Origin: Bacillota bacterium
Lineage (GTDB): Bacteria > Bacillota > Clostridia > Tissierellales > Tissierellaceae
Assembly: GCA_023388495.1 (NCBI GenBank)
Contig: JAEWGC010000037.1
Span: forward strand, 260,875-324,874
Reading direction: 5' to 3'
DNA: 64,000 nt
Shown here piece after piece: positions 58,301-64,000 of this stretch (position 1 is the stretch's first letter; each line of letters opens with the position of its first letter). Made by a program: the position numbers and the translations under genes. The notes under the pieces were generated by a model. That model was not told where the DNA came from. It was given only the letters and a program-made list of their open reading frames with translations, and did not search any database.

Positions 58301-58967
58301 AGTGATCTGACCAATAGGTATCTATCAGTTTTAACTCAGTAATCGTTGGGTTTCTATCCTCATCTTTAAAATATTTTTGACAGAATAAAATATCTTCTAT
58401 ATCCATACCGATTCCATATTTAGATTTAAAGGACTCTAAATCCTTTTCAGTCATAACTATAAATCCATCTATTGTTTCTATATCTTCTGTTGCTTCTTCT
58501 TCTTTTTCAAAATTGAAACTGTGAATATCAACCTCTTTCATTTCTATTGGGTTAATATAATATTTTTTTATTCTATCTAATTCTTCTTCTGTTATATTTT
58601 CTAGTATTATTATCTTTGAATTTTGTACTATAATCTCTTCATTTTTAGTCAGCATTCTAATCATTTGATCCACCGAATCTTCTCTTTGATTGTATTGACC
58701 CTTGAGATATTCAACTCTAAATAATCTTTCATTATTCTCAATCGGAAGGTTGTTTTCGTATTTGTTATCCAAGATTTCTTCAAAGAAGATTTCGCTTACT
58801 ATAAGTTCTTTTTCTTCTTCTGTTGCATTTATTAAATCATATACATTAACTACTCTTACTTTACTTAAATCCTTAACTCCCAAATAATCTCTAAAATCTT
58901 TTAACAACAATTGTCCTTCAGTATTAAACTCTTCATTCTTTTCAATAAAAATTCTTTTAAAATCCAA
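55311..58967 (-). CDS. purL: Phosphoribosylformylglycinamidine synthase, single-chain, glutaminase domain inactivated (1218 aa)
   Basis: PurL turns FGAR into FGAM. The synthase part (about 1-960) is intact: the YWSDHCRHTTF motif near 220, the FKNETHNHPTEMEPFGGA motif near 310, DFGAGGVSVAIGELADG near 510 and GGKDSMSGTF near 790. The C-terminal amidotransferase domain (about 985-1218) keeps its length but not its catalytic residues: the GICNGF cysteine is Gly1084 (GIGAGF), the HG of PVSHGEG is Thr-Lys, and the His and Glu of the HxE pair are Ser1189 and Asp1191. It is first in the operon, behind a tandem riboswitch. Confidence 0.95.
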   Translation of the reverse strand: MDFKRIFIEKNEEFNTEGQLLLKDFRDYLGVKDLSKVRVVNVYDLINATEEEKELIVSEIFFEEILDNKYENNLPIENNERLFRVEYLKGQYNQREDSVDQMIRMLTKNEEIIVQNSKIIILENITEEELDRIKKYYINPIEMKEVDIHSFNFEKEEEATEDIETIDGFIVMTEKDLESFKSKYGIGMDIEDILFCQKYFKDEDRNPTITELKLIDTYWSDHCRHTTFMTEITDISMEEGKYREVFQRALDEYIMSRQFVYENKERVISLMDLATINMKETKKKGLLDDKEETDEVNACSIEIDVDIDGKNEKWLLMFKNETHNHPTEMEPFGGASTCLGGAIRDPLSGRAYVYQAMRITGAADPRQKYEDTLPGKLPQRKITQTAKAGYSSYGYQIGAATGYVKEIYDKGYMAKRMELGALVAAAPKNAVFRGESEPGDLIVLVGGRTGRDGLGGAVGSSKEHTEESLHTSGAEVQKGNPPIERKIVRLFRNEEVSKMIKKCNDFGAGGVSVAIGELADGLFIELDKVPLKYPGLDGTEIALSESQERMAVVIAPENLERFMSFVEAEDVEGTVVAKVTEEKVLKMVWREETIVNIKRDFLDTNGIRKKNKVNIEQPAEELYLNKIPSHIEGKNIKEAFIENVKDLNICSQKGLAEGFDHTVGASTVLMPLGGKYKLTPAEGMVAKIPVLEGETETCSLMSYGYEPKLSKWSPFHGGYYAVIESIAKIVAMGGDYRKVRLTFQEYFERLGDDSTKWGKPFSALLGAFLVQKGLDTPSIGGKDSMSGTFEDINVPPTLVSFAVTTDKVGNIVSPEFKNIGSTVALISLDIDKDGMVDLDQLKSNYSKIKELIDKGEIISASTVKYGGVARSIAEMAMGNKIGFRLNEISKEELFKPLYGSIVVEFRDEVALGNNYRVLGTTIEEKHIEVDKEIIELDNLIKSFEESLEEVFPVCRDKDNIEEIKFENGNIITRKTSIAKPKVLIPIFTGTHGEYTMARAFEEAGGEVDTIVFKTLSLTDMEESYKELARRIKDCQIIGLPNGSLLGDEPEAGGKLMKLILSNSYVKEEIDNHLNNRDGLILGIGAGFLGLMKLGLITPSANIAYNKSGEFISRLANIKVTSNLSPWFNEMEVGDIYTVPLATKEGRVIGENIGISQISTQFADENLTGSIYGIESMTSPDGRILGTISSIDRVGNGLYKNSEILGKHKIFESGIKYFK

Positions 58968-58994
58968 ATTTAACCCTCCTCAAAAAATTAAATT

Positions 58995-59038
58995 AAGCCC
59001 AGCCGGGTAGGCAAAGCGAAACCTACCCGACTGGGCTT
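58995..59038 (-). terminator. Riboswitch-controlled terminator of the purine operon
   Basis: A long GC-rich stem (arms about 19 bp, AAGCCCAG...CTGGGCTT outermost) with a small loop is followed on the minus strand by T-rich sequence, just before the purL ribosome binding site (GAGGAGGG). It is the expression platform of the upstream riboswitches. Confidence 0.92.
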
Positions 59039-59040
59039 TT

Positions 59041-59122
59041 ATCCCTTCGGTGTAATACTAATCATATAGTATCTGTACCGCTCGGTCCAGCAAGACAAAG
59101 TCATCGGAACCCTAGGTACACT
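59041..59122 (-). promoter_or_regulatory. PRPP riboswitch aptamer (ykkC subtype)
   Basis: The minus strand carries the ykkC core in order: CCTAGGGTTCCG, CTGGACCGAGCGG and CACCGAAGGGAT, closed by GTGTA/TACAC pairing. ykkC variants next to purine genes sense PRPP. The 3' end of the aptamer adjoins the 5' arm of the terminator, so ligand binding can decide termination. Lying directly after a guanine aptamer, it forms the known tandem arrangement that turns purine synthesis on when PRPP is high and guanine low. Confidence 0.88.
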
Positions 59123-59125
59123 TTC

Positions 59126-59194
59126 GCCCATAGATAAATGATTATCGGTCATTTTGTAGAAACGTCCCAACCATATTATGGGACCTATATGAGC
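59126..59194 (-). promoter_or_regulatory. Purine (guanine-class) riboswitch aptamer
   Basis: The 69-nt element has P1 GCTCATA/TATGGGC, a P2 arm GTCCC-ATAATATGGTT-GGGAC with the conserved TATGG loop, the GTTTCTAC J2/3 core and a P3 arm AAATGA/TCATTT. The base before the conserved TATG of J3/1 is C, the specificity position for guanine or hypoxanthine. It lies directly upstream of the PRPP aptamer. Confidence 0.93.
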
Positions 59195-59223
59195 AACATA
59201 TTCATATTATTTATTACACTTAC

Positions 59224-59252
59224 ATAATAACAGTATGATTTATATATGTCAA
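59224..59252 (-). promoter_or_regulatory. Promoter of the purine operon
   Basis: TTGACA at 59252-59247 and TATTAT at 59229-59224 have a 17-bp spacer, placing the transcript start about 22 nt upstream of the guanine aptamer. Confidence 0.85.
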
Positions 59253-59262
59253 GATTTGTTTT

Positions 59263-59766
59263 TTATAATATTTTTTCAAATGCAATCCTTTTACTTTTAT
59301 CCTCCAAATAAATCACACCACAATACTGAAAACCATCTTTAACTAATAACCTTTGCATTGATAGGTTATCTTCATGGGTATCTACCTTAATGCTATTTAT
59401 CCCCTTACTTAGACAAAGTTCTTCTATGTTTTTGAAAATAATAGATGCCAGGCCCAATCCTTTATAATTAGAGTCAATGGCTATTCTATGAATAACCGCA
59501 TATTCTTCATTGCTAATCCATTTACCATCGTAAATATTCTCATAGCTTTTCTCTTCACCAAAAATAACTACCACAGTACCTACAACATTATTATCTTTTA
59601 CCAGAACATAACCAACTTCATCCTTTATATCATTCTTTACTATTTCAGAGTTAGGATAGCTATCATCCCATTGAGCAATTCCTTGCTCCTTCATATATAC
59701 CTTTGCTTGGTTAAAAATATTCATAATACTTTCTATATCTGATTCAACAGCTTTTCTAAATTCCAC
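59263..59766 (-). CDS. GNAT family N-acetyltransferase (167 aa)
   Basis: The 167-residue protein shows the GNAT fold: FRKAVESDIESIMNIFNQA at the start, VVGTVVVIFGEE beta-4, then the acetyl-CoA loop IAIDSNYKGLGLASIIFKNIEE at about 100-120. The IAQWDDSYPN segment near 37-46 is typical of a common clostridial GNAT subgroup. The substrate is unknown. It is separate from the purine operon, whose promoter starts just after its stop. Confidence 0.88.
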   Translation of the reverse strand: MEFRKAVESDIESIMNIFNQAKVYMKEQGIAQWDDSYPNSEIVKNDIKDEVGYVLVKDNNVVGTVVVIFGEEKSYENIYDGKWISNEEYAVIHRIAIDSNYKGLGLASIIFKNIEELCLSKGINSIKVDTHEDNLSMQRLLVKDGFQYCGVIYLEDKSKRIAFEKIL

Positions 59767-59825
59767 TTTACTCCTCCTATATGACTAGAATAATAAGTCT
59801 CATTATAATATTAGTAAAATCCTTA

Positions 59826-60233
59826 CTAATTGGAAGAGATTGTAACGCGGGATTCTTTTTCTAAAGATTTGATAAAAATAACAAGTGTAAAGAATAGTGA
59901 TAATATAAATATTGAAAACCCAAATGTTGACTTAAATACACCAGTAGCAAAAAGAAATGCTATGATTTTCTTTACAATATTACCAAATACTTTTTCATCA
60001 TTATATTTTAATCTATATGAATACCAAAACACCATCATAAAGCCTCCTGAAGAAACCAATGACAAGACTATTCCTGAAACAAAGCCTACCATCTTTATAA
60101 AAAAGATTCCTTTATCATATATTGGTAATTCAGTAATATAAAAATCATAAAAACTACGTGTAACATTGAGTATCCATAAAACTCCAAACGCATAACAAAT
60201 AAACTTTAATATTTTTACTTTATCCTTATCCAT
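59826..60233 (-). CDS. Small multi-pass membrane protein (135 aa)
   Basis: About four membrane helices are predicted (residues about 8-25, 42-66, 85-100 and 103-123). It resembles DUF2975-like proteins in size and layout, but I cannot assign it firmly. It is the last gene of a small membrane-protein cluster headed by an XRE regulator. Confidence 0.6.
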   Translation of the reverse strand: MDKDKVKILKFICYAFGVLWILNVTRSFYDFYITELPIYDKGIFFIKMVGFVSGIVLSLVSSGGFMMVFWYSYRLKYNDEKVFGNIVKKIIAFLFATGVFKSTFGFSIFILSLFFTLVIFIKSLEKESRVTISSN

Positions 60234-60304
60234 TACAACCTCTCAACATATTATAATTTTTTATTTAAACCTATTCAAGCTGGCATTTCTATCTACCTTG
60301 GTAA

Positions 60305-60529
60305 TTATATCGGCTTTACAAGTTTTTTTATCAAATTTTTTTTGAAGTTTTTTATTTTTGCTATATCATGGTTCATAGAATATAAACCAAAAATCTCTAA
60401 TCCAATACCCAGTCCCATCCCAAAACCAGAAATACCGTCTGGTATATTTGCGAGTTGTTTTGCACTTATTACAATACTATTAATCAACATTCCCAAAATT
60501 ACATACTTACTCATCTTATTATTCTTCAT
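60305..60529 (-). CDS. Small membrane protein (74 aa)
   Basis: Two hydrophobic segments (about 8-25 and 32-52, the second Gly-rich: GISGFGMGLGIGLEIFGLYSM) and a basic tail (KKNLIKKLVKP) are seen. The function is unknown. It lies 15 bp after the 146-residue membrane protein, suggesting one operon. Confidence 0.6.
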   Translation of the reverse strand: MKNNKMSKYVILGMLINSIVISAKQLANIPDGISGFGMGLGIGLEIFGLYSMNHDIAKIKNFKKNLIKKLVKPI

Positions 60530-60544
60530 TTCTAATCACCTCAT

Positions 60545-60985
60545 TTATAATTTGTAGTGATAATAAACTTTAAAGAATCCCTTAACTAATGCAGTAAACA
60601 CTGTAGCCCCCAATAATGAAAAAAATACAATTTCATTGAAAAAACCAGCAATCACAGTTGCGAATCCTAGGCCTATAGTACATATGGCCATTCCCATGGC
60701 ACCTGTCTTTTGCATTATGGCAATTGTACGTTCGTCATTTTCCTGAATGTATAATTTTTTTAATTCTTTCTCATCCCTCATAGCCCTTAAATTTTTAAAT
60801 ATATCCAGAATTATTAGAACTCCAAGTCCACATAAAACTCCTGTATGGAAGCCCATGATGAAACTAGGCATTTTAGGTAATTTATCCTGGTTTAAAAATA
60901 AAACAAGATAGCTAAGGGCTAAACTGATGGCAACCACTGTCATCCCTAATGTTCTGACACGAATCTTCTCTTTAAATTTTCCCAT
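60545..60985 (-). CDS. Membrane protein next to XRE regulator (146 aa)
   Basis: GTGGAGGAAATATGAT selects the ATG at 60985, 1 bp after the stop of the regulator gene, although the frame is open further upstream. Four membrane helices are predicted, with a central cytoplasmic loop (LKKLYIQENDERT) resembling small membrane proteins found beside XRE regulators in Firmicutes. The function is unknown; immunity or stress roles are sometimes proposed for such pairs. Confidence 0.72.
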   Translation of the reverse strand: MGKFKEKIRVRTLGMTVVAISLALSYLVLFLNQDKLPKMPSFIMGFHTGVLCGLGVLIILDIFKNLRAMRDEKELKKLYIQENDERTIAIMQKTGAMGMAICTIGLGFATVIAGFFNEIVFFSLLGATVFTALVKGFFKVYYHYKL

Positions 60986-60986
60986 A

Positions 60987-61193
60987 TCATATTTCCTCCA
61001 CTTCTGAAAAGTCAAATACTTCCTCAATGGTCAAGCCAAAATACTTTGCAATTTTATAAGCAAGAACTAAAGACGCTGTATATTTTTCACATTCTAAGGA
61101 AGTAATCGTTTGTCTTGTTACACCAACTGCATTAGCTAATTCTTCCTGTGATAGTTTATGTTGCTTTCGTAGTTCTTGAATTCTTGTCTTCAA
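60987..61193 (-). CDS. XRE-family HTH regulator (68 aa, TTG start)
   Basis: The protein is a single helix-turn-helix domain (LRKQHKLSQEELANAVGVTRQTITSLE) with a short acidic tail. The frame has an ATG at 61211, but AGAGGTGATTTA is a ribosome binding site for the TTG at 61193, so that is the likely start. Four operator-like repeats overlap its promoter, indicating self-repression. It controls the membrane-protein genes that follow. Confidence 0.87.
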   Translation of the reverse strand: MKTRIQELRKQHKLSQEELANAVGVTRQTITSLECEKYTASLVLAYKIAKYFGLTIEEVFDFSEVEEI

Positions 61194-61203
61194 TAAATCA
61201 CCT

Positions 61204-61271
61204 CTTTGCAATGTTTACTTTGCAATTTTAGTATAGTACGCTTTGCAAGTTATGTCAAGTATACTTTGCAA
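61204..61271 (-). promoter_or_regulatory. Promoter and four operator repeats of the XRE operon
   Basis: TTGACA at 61258-61253 and TATACT at 61235-61230 have a 17-bp spacer. CTTTGCAA occurs at 61204-61211, 61218-61225, 61241-61248 and 61264-61271, three of them with an adjoining GTAC-like half. One copy is inside the spacer, one upstream of -35 and two downstream of -10. Confidence 0.8.
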
Positions 61272-61367
61272 TTAATTTTTAAAAAAATAATGAAATTTCA
61301 CTACTTTTTTTGTTTTGATGCCATTAACCATCAGTATAATATAAGCCATCTTACCTATTTTCAAATA

Positions 61368-62141
61368 TTAAAATAATTCATCAAGAAGAATGTAATAATC
61401 AATTCTTTCCCAATCAGGTTCTATACCTAGATGTTTGAAAAATAAACCAGTATAATCATCGGTTTCAAAATTATGTTTTAATGATCTAACACATAAGGCT
61501 ATATCTTGGTATATATCTGCTATTCCACCTCTACCTAGATCAATAAAACCATTGATTTTGTTATCTTTGGAAAAAATATTTGGAAGACAATAATCTCCGT
61601 GAGTAAATGTAAGCATAGATTCTTTAGGTTTATTGTTCTTTAAATAATCAAGTAACTCATTTGCTGTATTAAATCTATTATTTTCTTCCCAATCAGACAT
61701 GTCAACTAAATTGTTTTCAATATTATATAATGCTTCCTTTAGTTTTAGTTCAAGACCATTATCAAATGGACAATTTTCAACGGAAATAGATTGTAACATT
61801 TTTATTCCATCAGCTAATAGCCTAACTGCTTCTTCTGGTTTATTAAGGAAGTAATCTGCACAAAGCATTTCTCCTTCAATTTCTGTCATAAGTAAATAGT
61901 CAAATCCATTGTATGATTTGAAATATATCTTTTTAGGAACTAGGAGCTTGTCTTGTAACCATTCCATAATTTTCTGTTCTCTCTTAAGCTCATTAGAATC
62001 TGTTTGAACCTTTAAGTAATATGATGCTTTATCATTATAATATCTATAAACTCCAGCAGTTGAACAGCCTATGCTATCTTTTTCATAATGCATTCCTTCA
62101 AGAAGTAATTGCAAATCTTTAGGGTATTGTTGAATATTCAT
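61368..62141 (-). CDS. APH(3')-like aminoglycoside phosphotransferase (257 aa)
   Basis: The protein aligns along its length with APH(3') kinases: Lys44 for ATP (YYLKVQ), Brenner motif HGDYCLPNIF with catalytic Asp183 and Asn188, DLGRGG with metal-binding Asp201, and the closing PDWERIDYYILLDELF. All catalytic residues are present, so it may phosphorylate kanamycin- or neomycin-type drugs. It is divergent enough that a different physiological substrate is possible. Its base composition does not stand out from the neighbours. Confidence 0.88.
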   Translation of the reverse strand: MNIQQYPKDLQLLLEGMHYEKDSIGCSTAGVYRYYNDKASYYLKVQTDSNELKREQKIMEWLQDKLLVPKKIYFKSYNGFDYLLMTEIEGEMLCADYFLNKPEEAVRLLADGIKMLQSISVENCPFDNGLELKLKEALYNIENNLVDMSDWEENNRFNTANELLDYLKNNKPKESMLTFTHGDYCLPNIFSKDNKINGFIDLGRGGIADIYQDIALCVRSLKHNFETDDYTGLFFKHLGIEPDWERIDYYILLDELF

Positions 62142-62681
62142 TTTTTATATCAACCTCTCATTTTATTTTAGTCCTATCTTTCAATATATTTTAATATTTT
62201 CTCCACCCTAATTCCTTTTCCTAGTATTTATCATATAAATTATATAACTTGTAAGTATTAGACTTAGAGTTTAAATAGCATATTTTCATGCTTTAGTTTT
62301 ATCTATTTGTATTCATCTTTCATCTTATTAAATATTCTACATTTTATTATAAATTCCTTCTTTTTCTAACAAATTCTTAATTTCAATATAGTCGTTAAGA
62401 AAGTAACTTTATAGCGTCTATTATTTATCAAAAATCTAAAAGTCATGTTAAACATTGATATATCCTTTATCCAAGTTAATCTTAGCTTTAATTATTTTTT
62501 ATACTTTAGAAGTTATTTATAAGTTTAATAGAATCATTGTTAAAATAATGATATAATATGAATATATTTGTCAAACTTGTCTAAATTAAACGTCAATATA
62601 GATAATTATAAGTTTATTTAGAAGTTAGTAGAAGTTTAGAGTATAAAATCTAGTACTTTAGATCATGGGAGGTATCAAATA
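62142..62681. other. 540-bp AT-rich intergenic region before the chemoreceptor gene
   Basis: I find no gene, RNA or clear repeat here. A TATAAT box (about 62551-62556) lies about 130 bp upstream of the receptor gene without a good -35 partner, and GGGAGGT lies before the ATG at 62682. The stretch may be remnant sequence. Confidence 0.5.
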
Positions 62682-63752
62682 ATGGAATCAATTTTTTTTG
62701 TAGCATTAACCCCCGGCATGGCTCAAGTAGCCAAGGAGGCCATGCAAAAACTCAATCTATCTTTTCCAATTGAAGTAGTAAACTTTGATCAGGTCCCTGA
62801 AGTAGTCAAAGCAAATCCTCATACTGATGTTATGATTAGTAGAGGTCTTATGATTGATCTATTGCGTGAACATACAGACATACCACTAGTAGGACTTACA
62901 ATGACAATCGATGAAATGCTAGAAGCGGTACAACGACTAATTGTACAAGGTGCCACTAAAATCGGTGTTGTGGCTCATAGGGGTTTTTTCGAAATAGATA
63001 GCTCAGACTTTGTTGTAGGAGAAATATCTATACATGTAAGACCATGGAACACACTTGATGACATACCTGGAATATTAAATCAGTTAAACCAAATAGGTGT
63101 TGACGCCATTGCTGGAGATAAGGGAGGGTACACAGTAGCCAAGGACAAGGGATACATAGTAGATCTCTTAGAATCTGGAGTACTGTCTGTGAGTCGTGCT
63201 ATAACCGATGCACTGAAAATATCAAAAGCCCAGGAACGCGAACGAGAAAGGGAACGTGAAAAAGCTCAGCATCTGGAACTGGTACTGTCTGAACTTTACT
63301 CAAATATAGAGCATTCAGCTTCCTTCGTTCAGGAATTAGCAGCATCTTCTGAGGAACTTGCCACAGCAAGTCAGGAATCATCTAATATTACTCTAACTGT
63401 TACACAGGAAATGAAAGGCATCTTCCAAATATTAGAAGTTATACAGATGGTAGCTAAGCAAAGCAACTTGCTTGGACTTAATGCTGCTATTGAAGCTGCC
63501 CGTGCTGGAGAACATGGCCGAGGCTTCTCAGTGGTAGCTGAGGAAATTCGAAAATTAGCAGAAGAAAGTAATAAATCAGCCAAAAATATTGATAACATGC
63601 TTAAGGAATTTCGAGAGTCTGTAATTCGTGTACTAAATAATGTTGAGCAATGTAATGTAATAAGTCAAGAACAGGCAAATGCTACTCAAGTATTATCTGA
63701 GCAATTAGATAATCTTAGGATAATAGGAGAAAAGCTGACAGCCTTATCTTAG
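62682..63752 (+). CDS. Soluble chemoreceptor with PrpR-N-like sensor domain (356 aa)
   Basis: Residues 1-175 resemble the PrpR N-terminal sensor domain ([46 protein letters not shown]), normally found on sigma-54 activators. A charged linker ([10 protein letters not shown]) leads to a short methyl-accepting signalling domain (about 225-350) with the hairpin tip [34 protein letters not shown]. There are no membrane segments, so it is cytoplasmic. It probably links an internal metabolite to chemotaxis or a similar kinase. Confidence 0.88.
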   Translation: MESIFFVALTPGMAQVAKEAMQKLNLSFPIEVVNFDQVPEVVKANPHTDVMISRGLMIDLLREHTDIPLVGLTMTIDEMLEAVQRLIVQGATKIGVVAHRGFFEIDSSDFVVGEISIHVRPWNTLDDIPGILNQLNQIGVDAIAGDKGGYTVAKDKGYIVDLLESGVLSVSRAITDALKISKAQEREREREREKAQHLELVLSELYSNIEHSASFVQELAASSEELATASQESSNITLTVTQEMKGIFQILEVIQMVAKQSNLLGLNAAIEAARAGEHGRGFSVVAEEIRKLAEESNKSAKNIDNMLKEFRESVIRVLNNVEQCNVISQEQANATQVLSEQLDNLRIIGEKLTALS

Positions 63753-63783
63753 AAATACTCTAAACTACAAGATACCAGAGAAC

Positions 63784-63840
63784 AACATAGACTTTAATTC
63801 AGTAATAAAAACTGTTTTAAAGTCTATGTTATTTAGCCTT
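63784..63840 (+). terminator. Terminator of the chemoreceptor gene
   Basis: A perfect 14-bp stem (AACATAGACTTTAA/TTAAAGTCTATGTT) with a 29-nt loop lies 31 bp after the stop codon. Confidence 0.65.
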
Positions 63841-63908
63841 TCTCAAGATTAATGTTCTATTTTAATATTTACTACGGGACTGTAATTAAATCTGTGCTTA
63901 AGTGAAAA

Positions 63909-63966
63909 TAAATGCTCTTTTCTGGCAAGAATCAAAATAAGATTAAAACCAGAAAGGAGCATTTTT
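63909..63966 (+). repeat. Inverted repeat just before the last gene
   Basis: AAATGCTCTTTTCTGG and CCAGAAAGGAGCATTT form imperfect 16-bp arms; the right arm contains the ribosome binding site of the next gene. It could be an end repeat of an insertion sequence or a translation-control hairpin. Confidence 0.5.
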
Positions 63967-64000
63967 ATGTCAACAGCAAGAAAAGAAGTTTTAAGAAATA
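63967..64000 (+). CDS. Start of a gene cut by the window edge
   Basis: AGAAAGGAG precedes an ATG at 63967, and 11 codons (MSTARKEVLRN) are open to the edge. A transposase is possible given the inverted repeat upstream, but this is too short to identify. Confidence 0.4.
   Translation, partial: MSTARKEVLRN

Noticed and set aside
62142..62681. A hidden small gene or RNA in the 540-bp AT-rich gap
   Set aside because: Stops are frequent in all frames, and no stable hairpin or promoter with both boxes was found.

Overview
The window is AT-rich DNA from a low-GC, Gram-positive, anaerobic Firmicute. The best fit is Clostridia/Tissierellia. The evidence is strong GGAGG-type ribosome binding sites, TTG and GTG starts, a GerMN spore-germination-type protein, formate-tetrahydrofolate ligase, carbamate kinase, GatCAB, and bacteriohemerythrin, CheX and HD-GYP signalling genes. 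I cannot fix the genus. Almost all genes lie on the minus strand.

1-7.9 kb is one end of a prophage or integrative element. It has a tyrosine integrase, a divergent pair of HTH repressors that both start at TTG over an operator-rich promoter region, an Xis-like protein, small early proteins, an O-like replication protein whose gene carries iteron-like repeats, a DnaB helicase, a sigma factor and a highly structured non-coding segment. It runs off the left edge. 7.9-8.6 kb holds a MazF/PemK-like toxin with a small partner. 8.8-9.6 kb is a six-gene tRNA cluster (Arg-UCG, Leu-UAG, Lys-UUU, His-GUG, Arg-UCU, Gly-CCC) with two decayed tRNA relics.

9.7-24.8 kb is housekeeping: phosphodiesterase, XTP pyrophosphatase, GerMN protein, UPF0316 protein, cell-wall amidase, AIR-synthase-like protein, ArcC, GatCAB, LigA and PcrA.

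24.8-41.6 kb is a peptide natural-product island read on the minus strand. It has a LanM lanthipeptide synthetase, a two-component system, a 54-residue salivaricin-A-like lanthipeptide precursor, a two-module radical SAM maturase, a small partner protein and a precursor with cysteines at every fourth residue (CXXX repeat). These are followed by an importer-like ABC system with odd domain fusions (an anchored solute-binding protein with an N-terminal propeller-like region, and a permease with an adaptor-like tail) and an exporter-type ABC protein.

41.7-48.7 kb carries a heptad-repeat coiled-coil protein, an MFS transporter, a GDPD, CheX, bacteriohemerythrin, HD-GYP, YerC and Fhs. 49-59.3 kb is a purine operon purL-E-F-M-N-H-D under a tandem guanine + PRPP riboswitch and a terminator. 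PurF and PurL have both lost the residues needed to hydrolyse glutamine, which suggests that these two pathway steps use free ammonia. 59.3-64 kb holds a GNAT acetyltransferase, a small XRE/membrane-protein operon with four operator repeats, an APH(3')-like kinase, a soluble PrpR-N/chemoreceptor fusion, and the first codons of another gene at the right edge.
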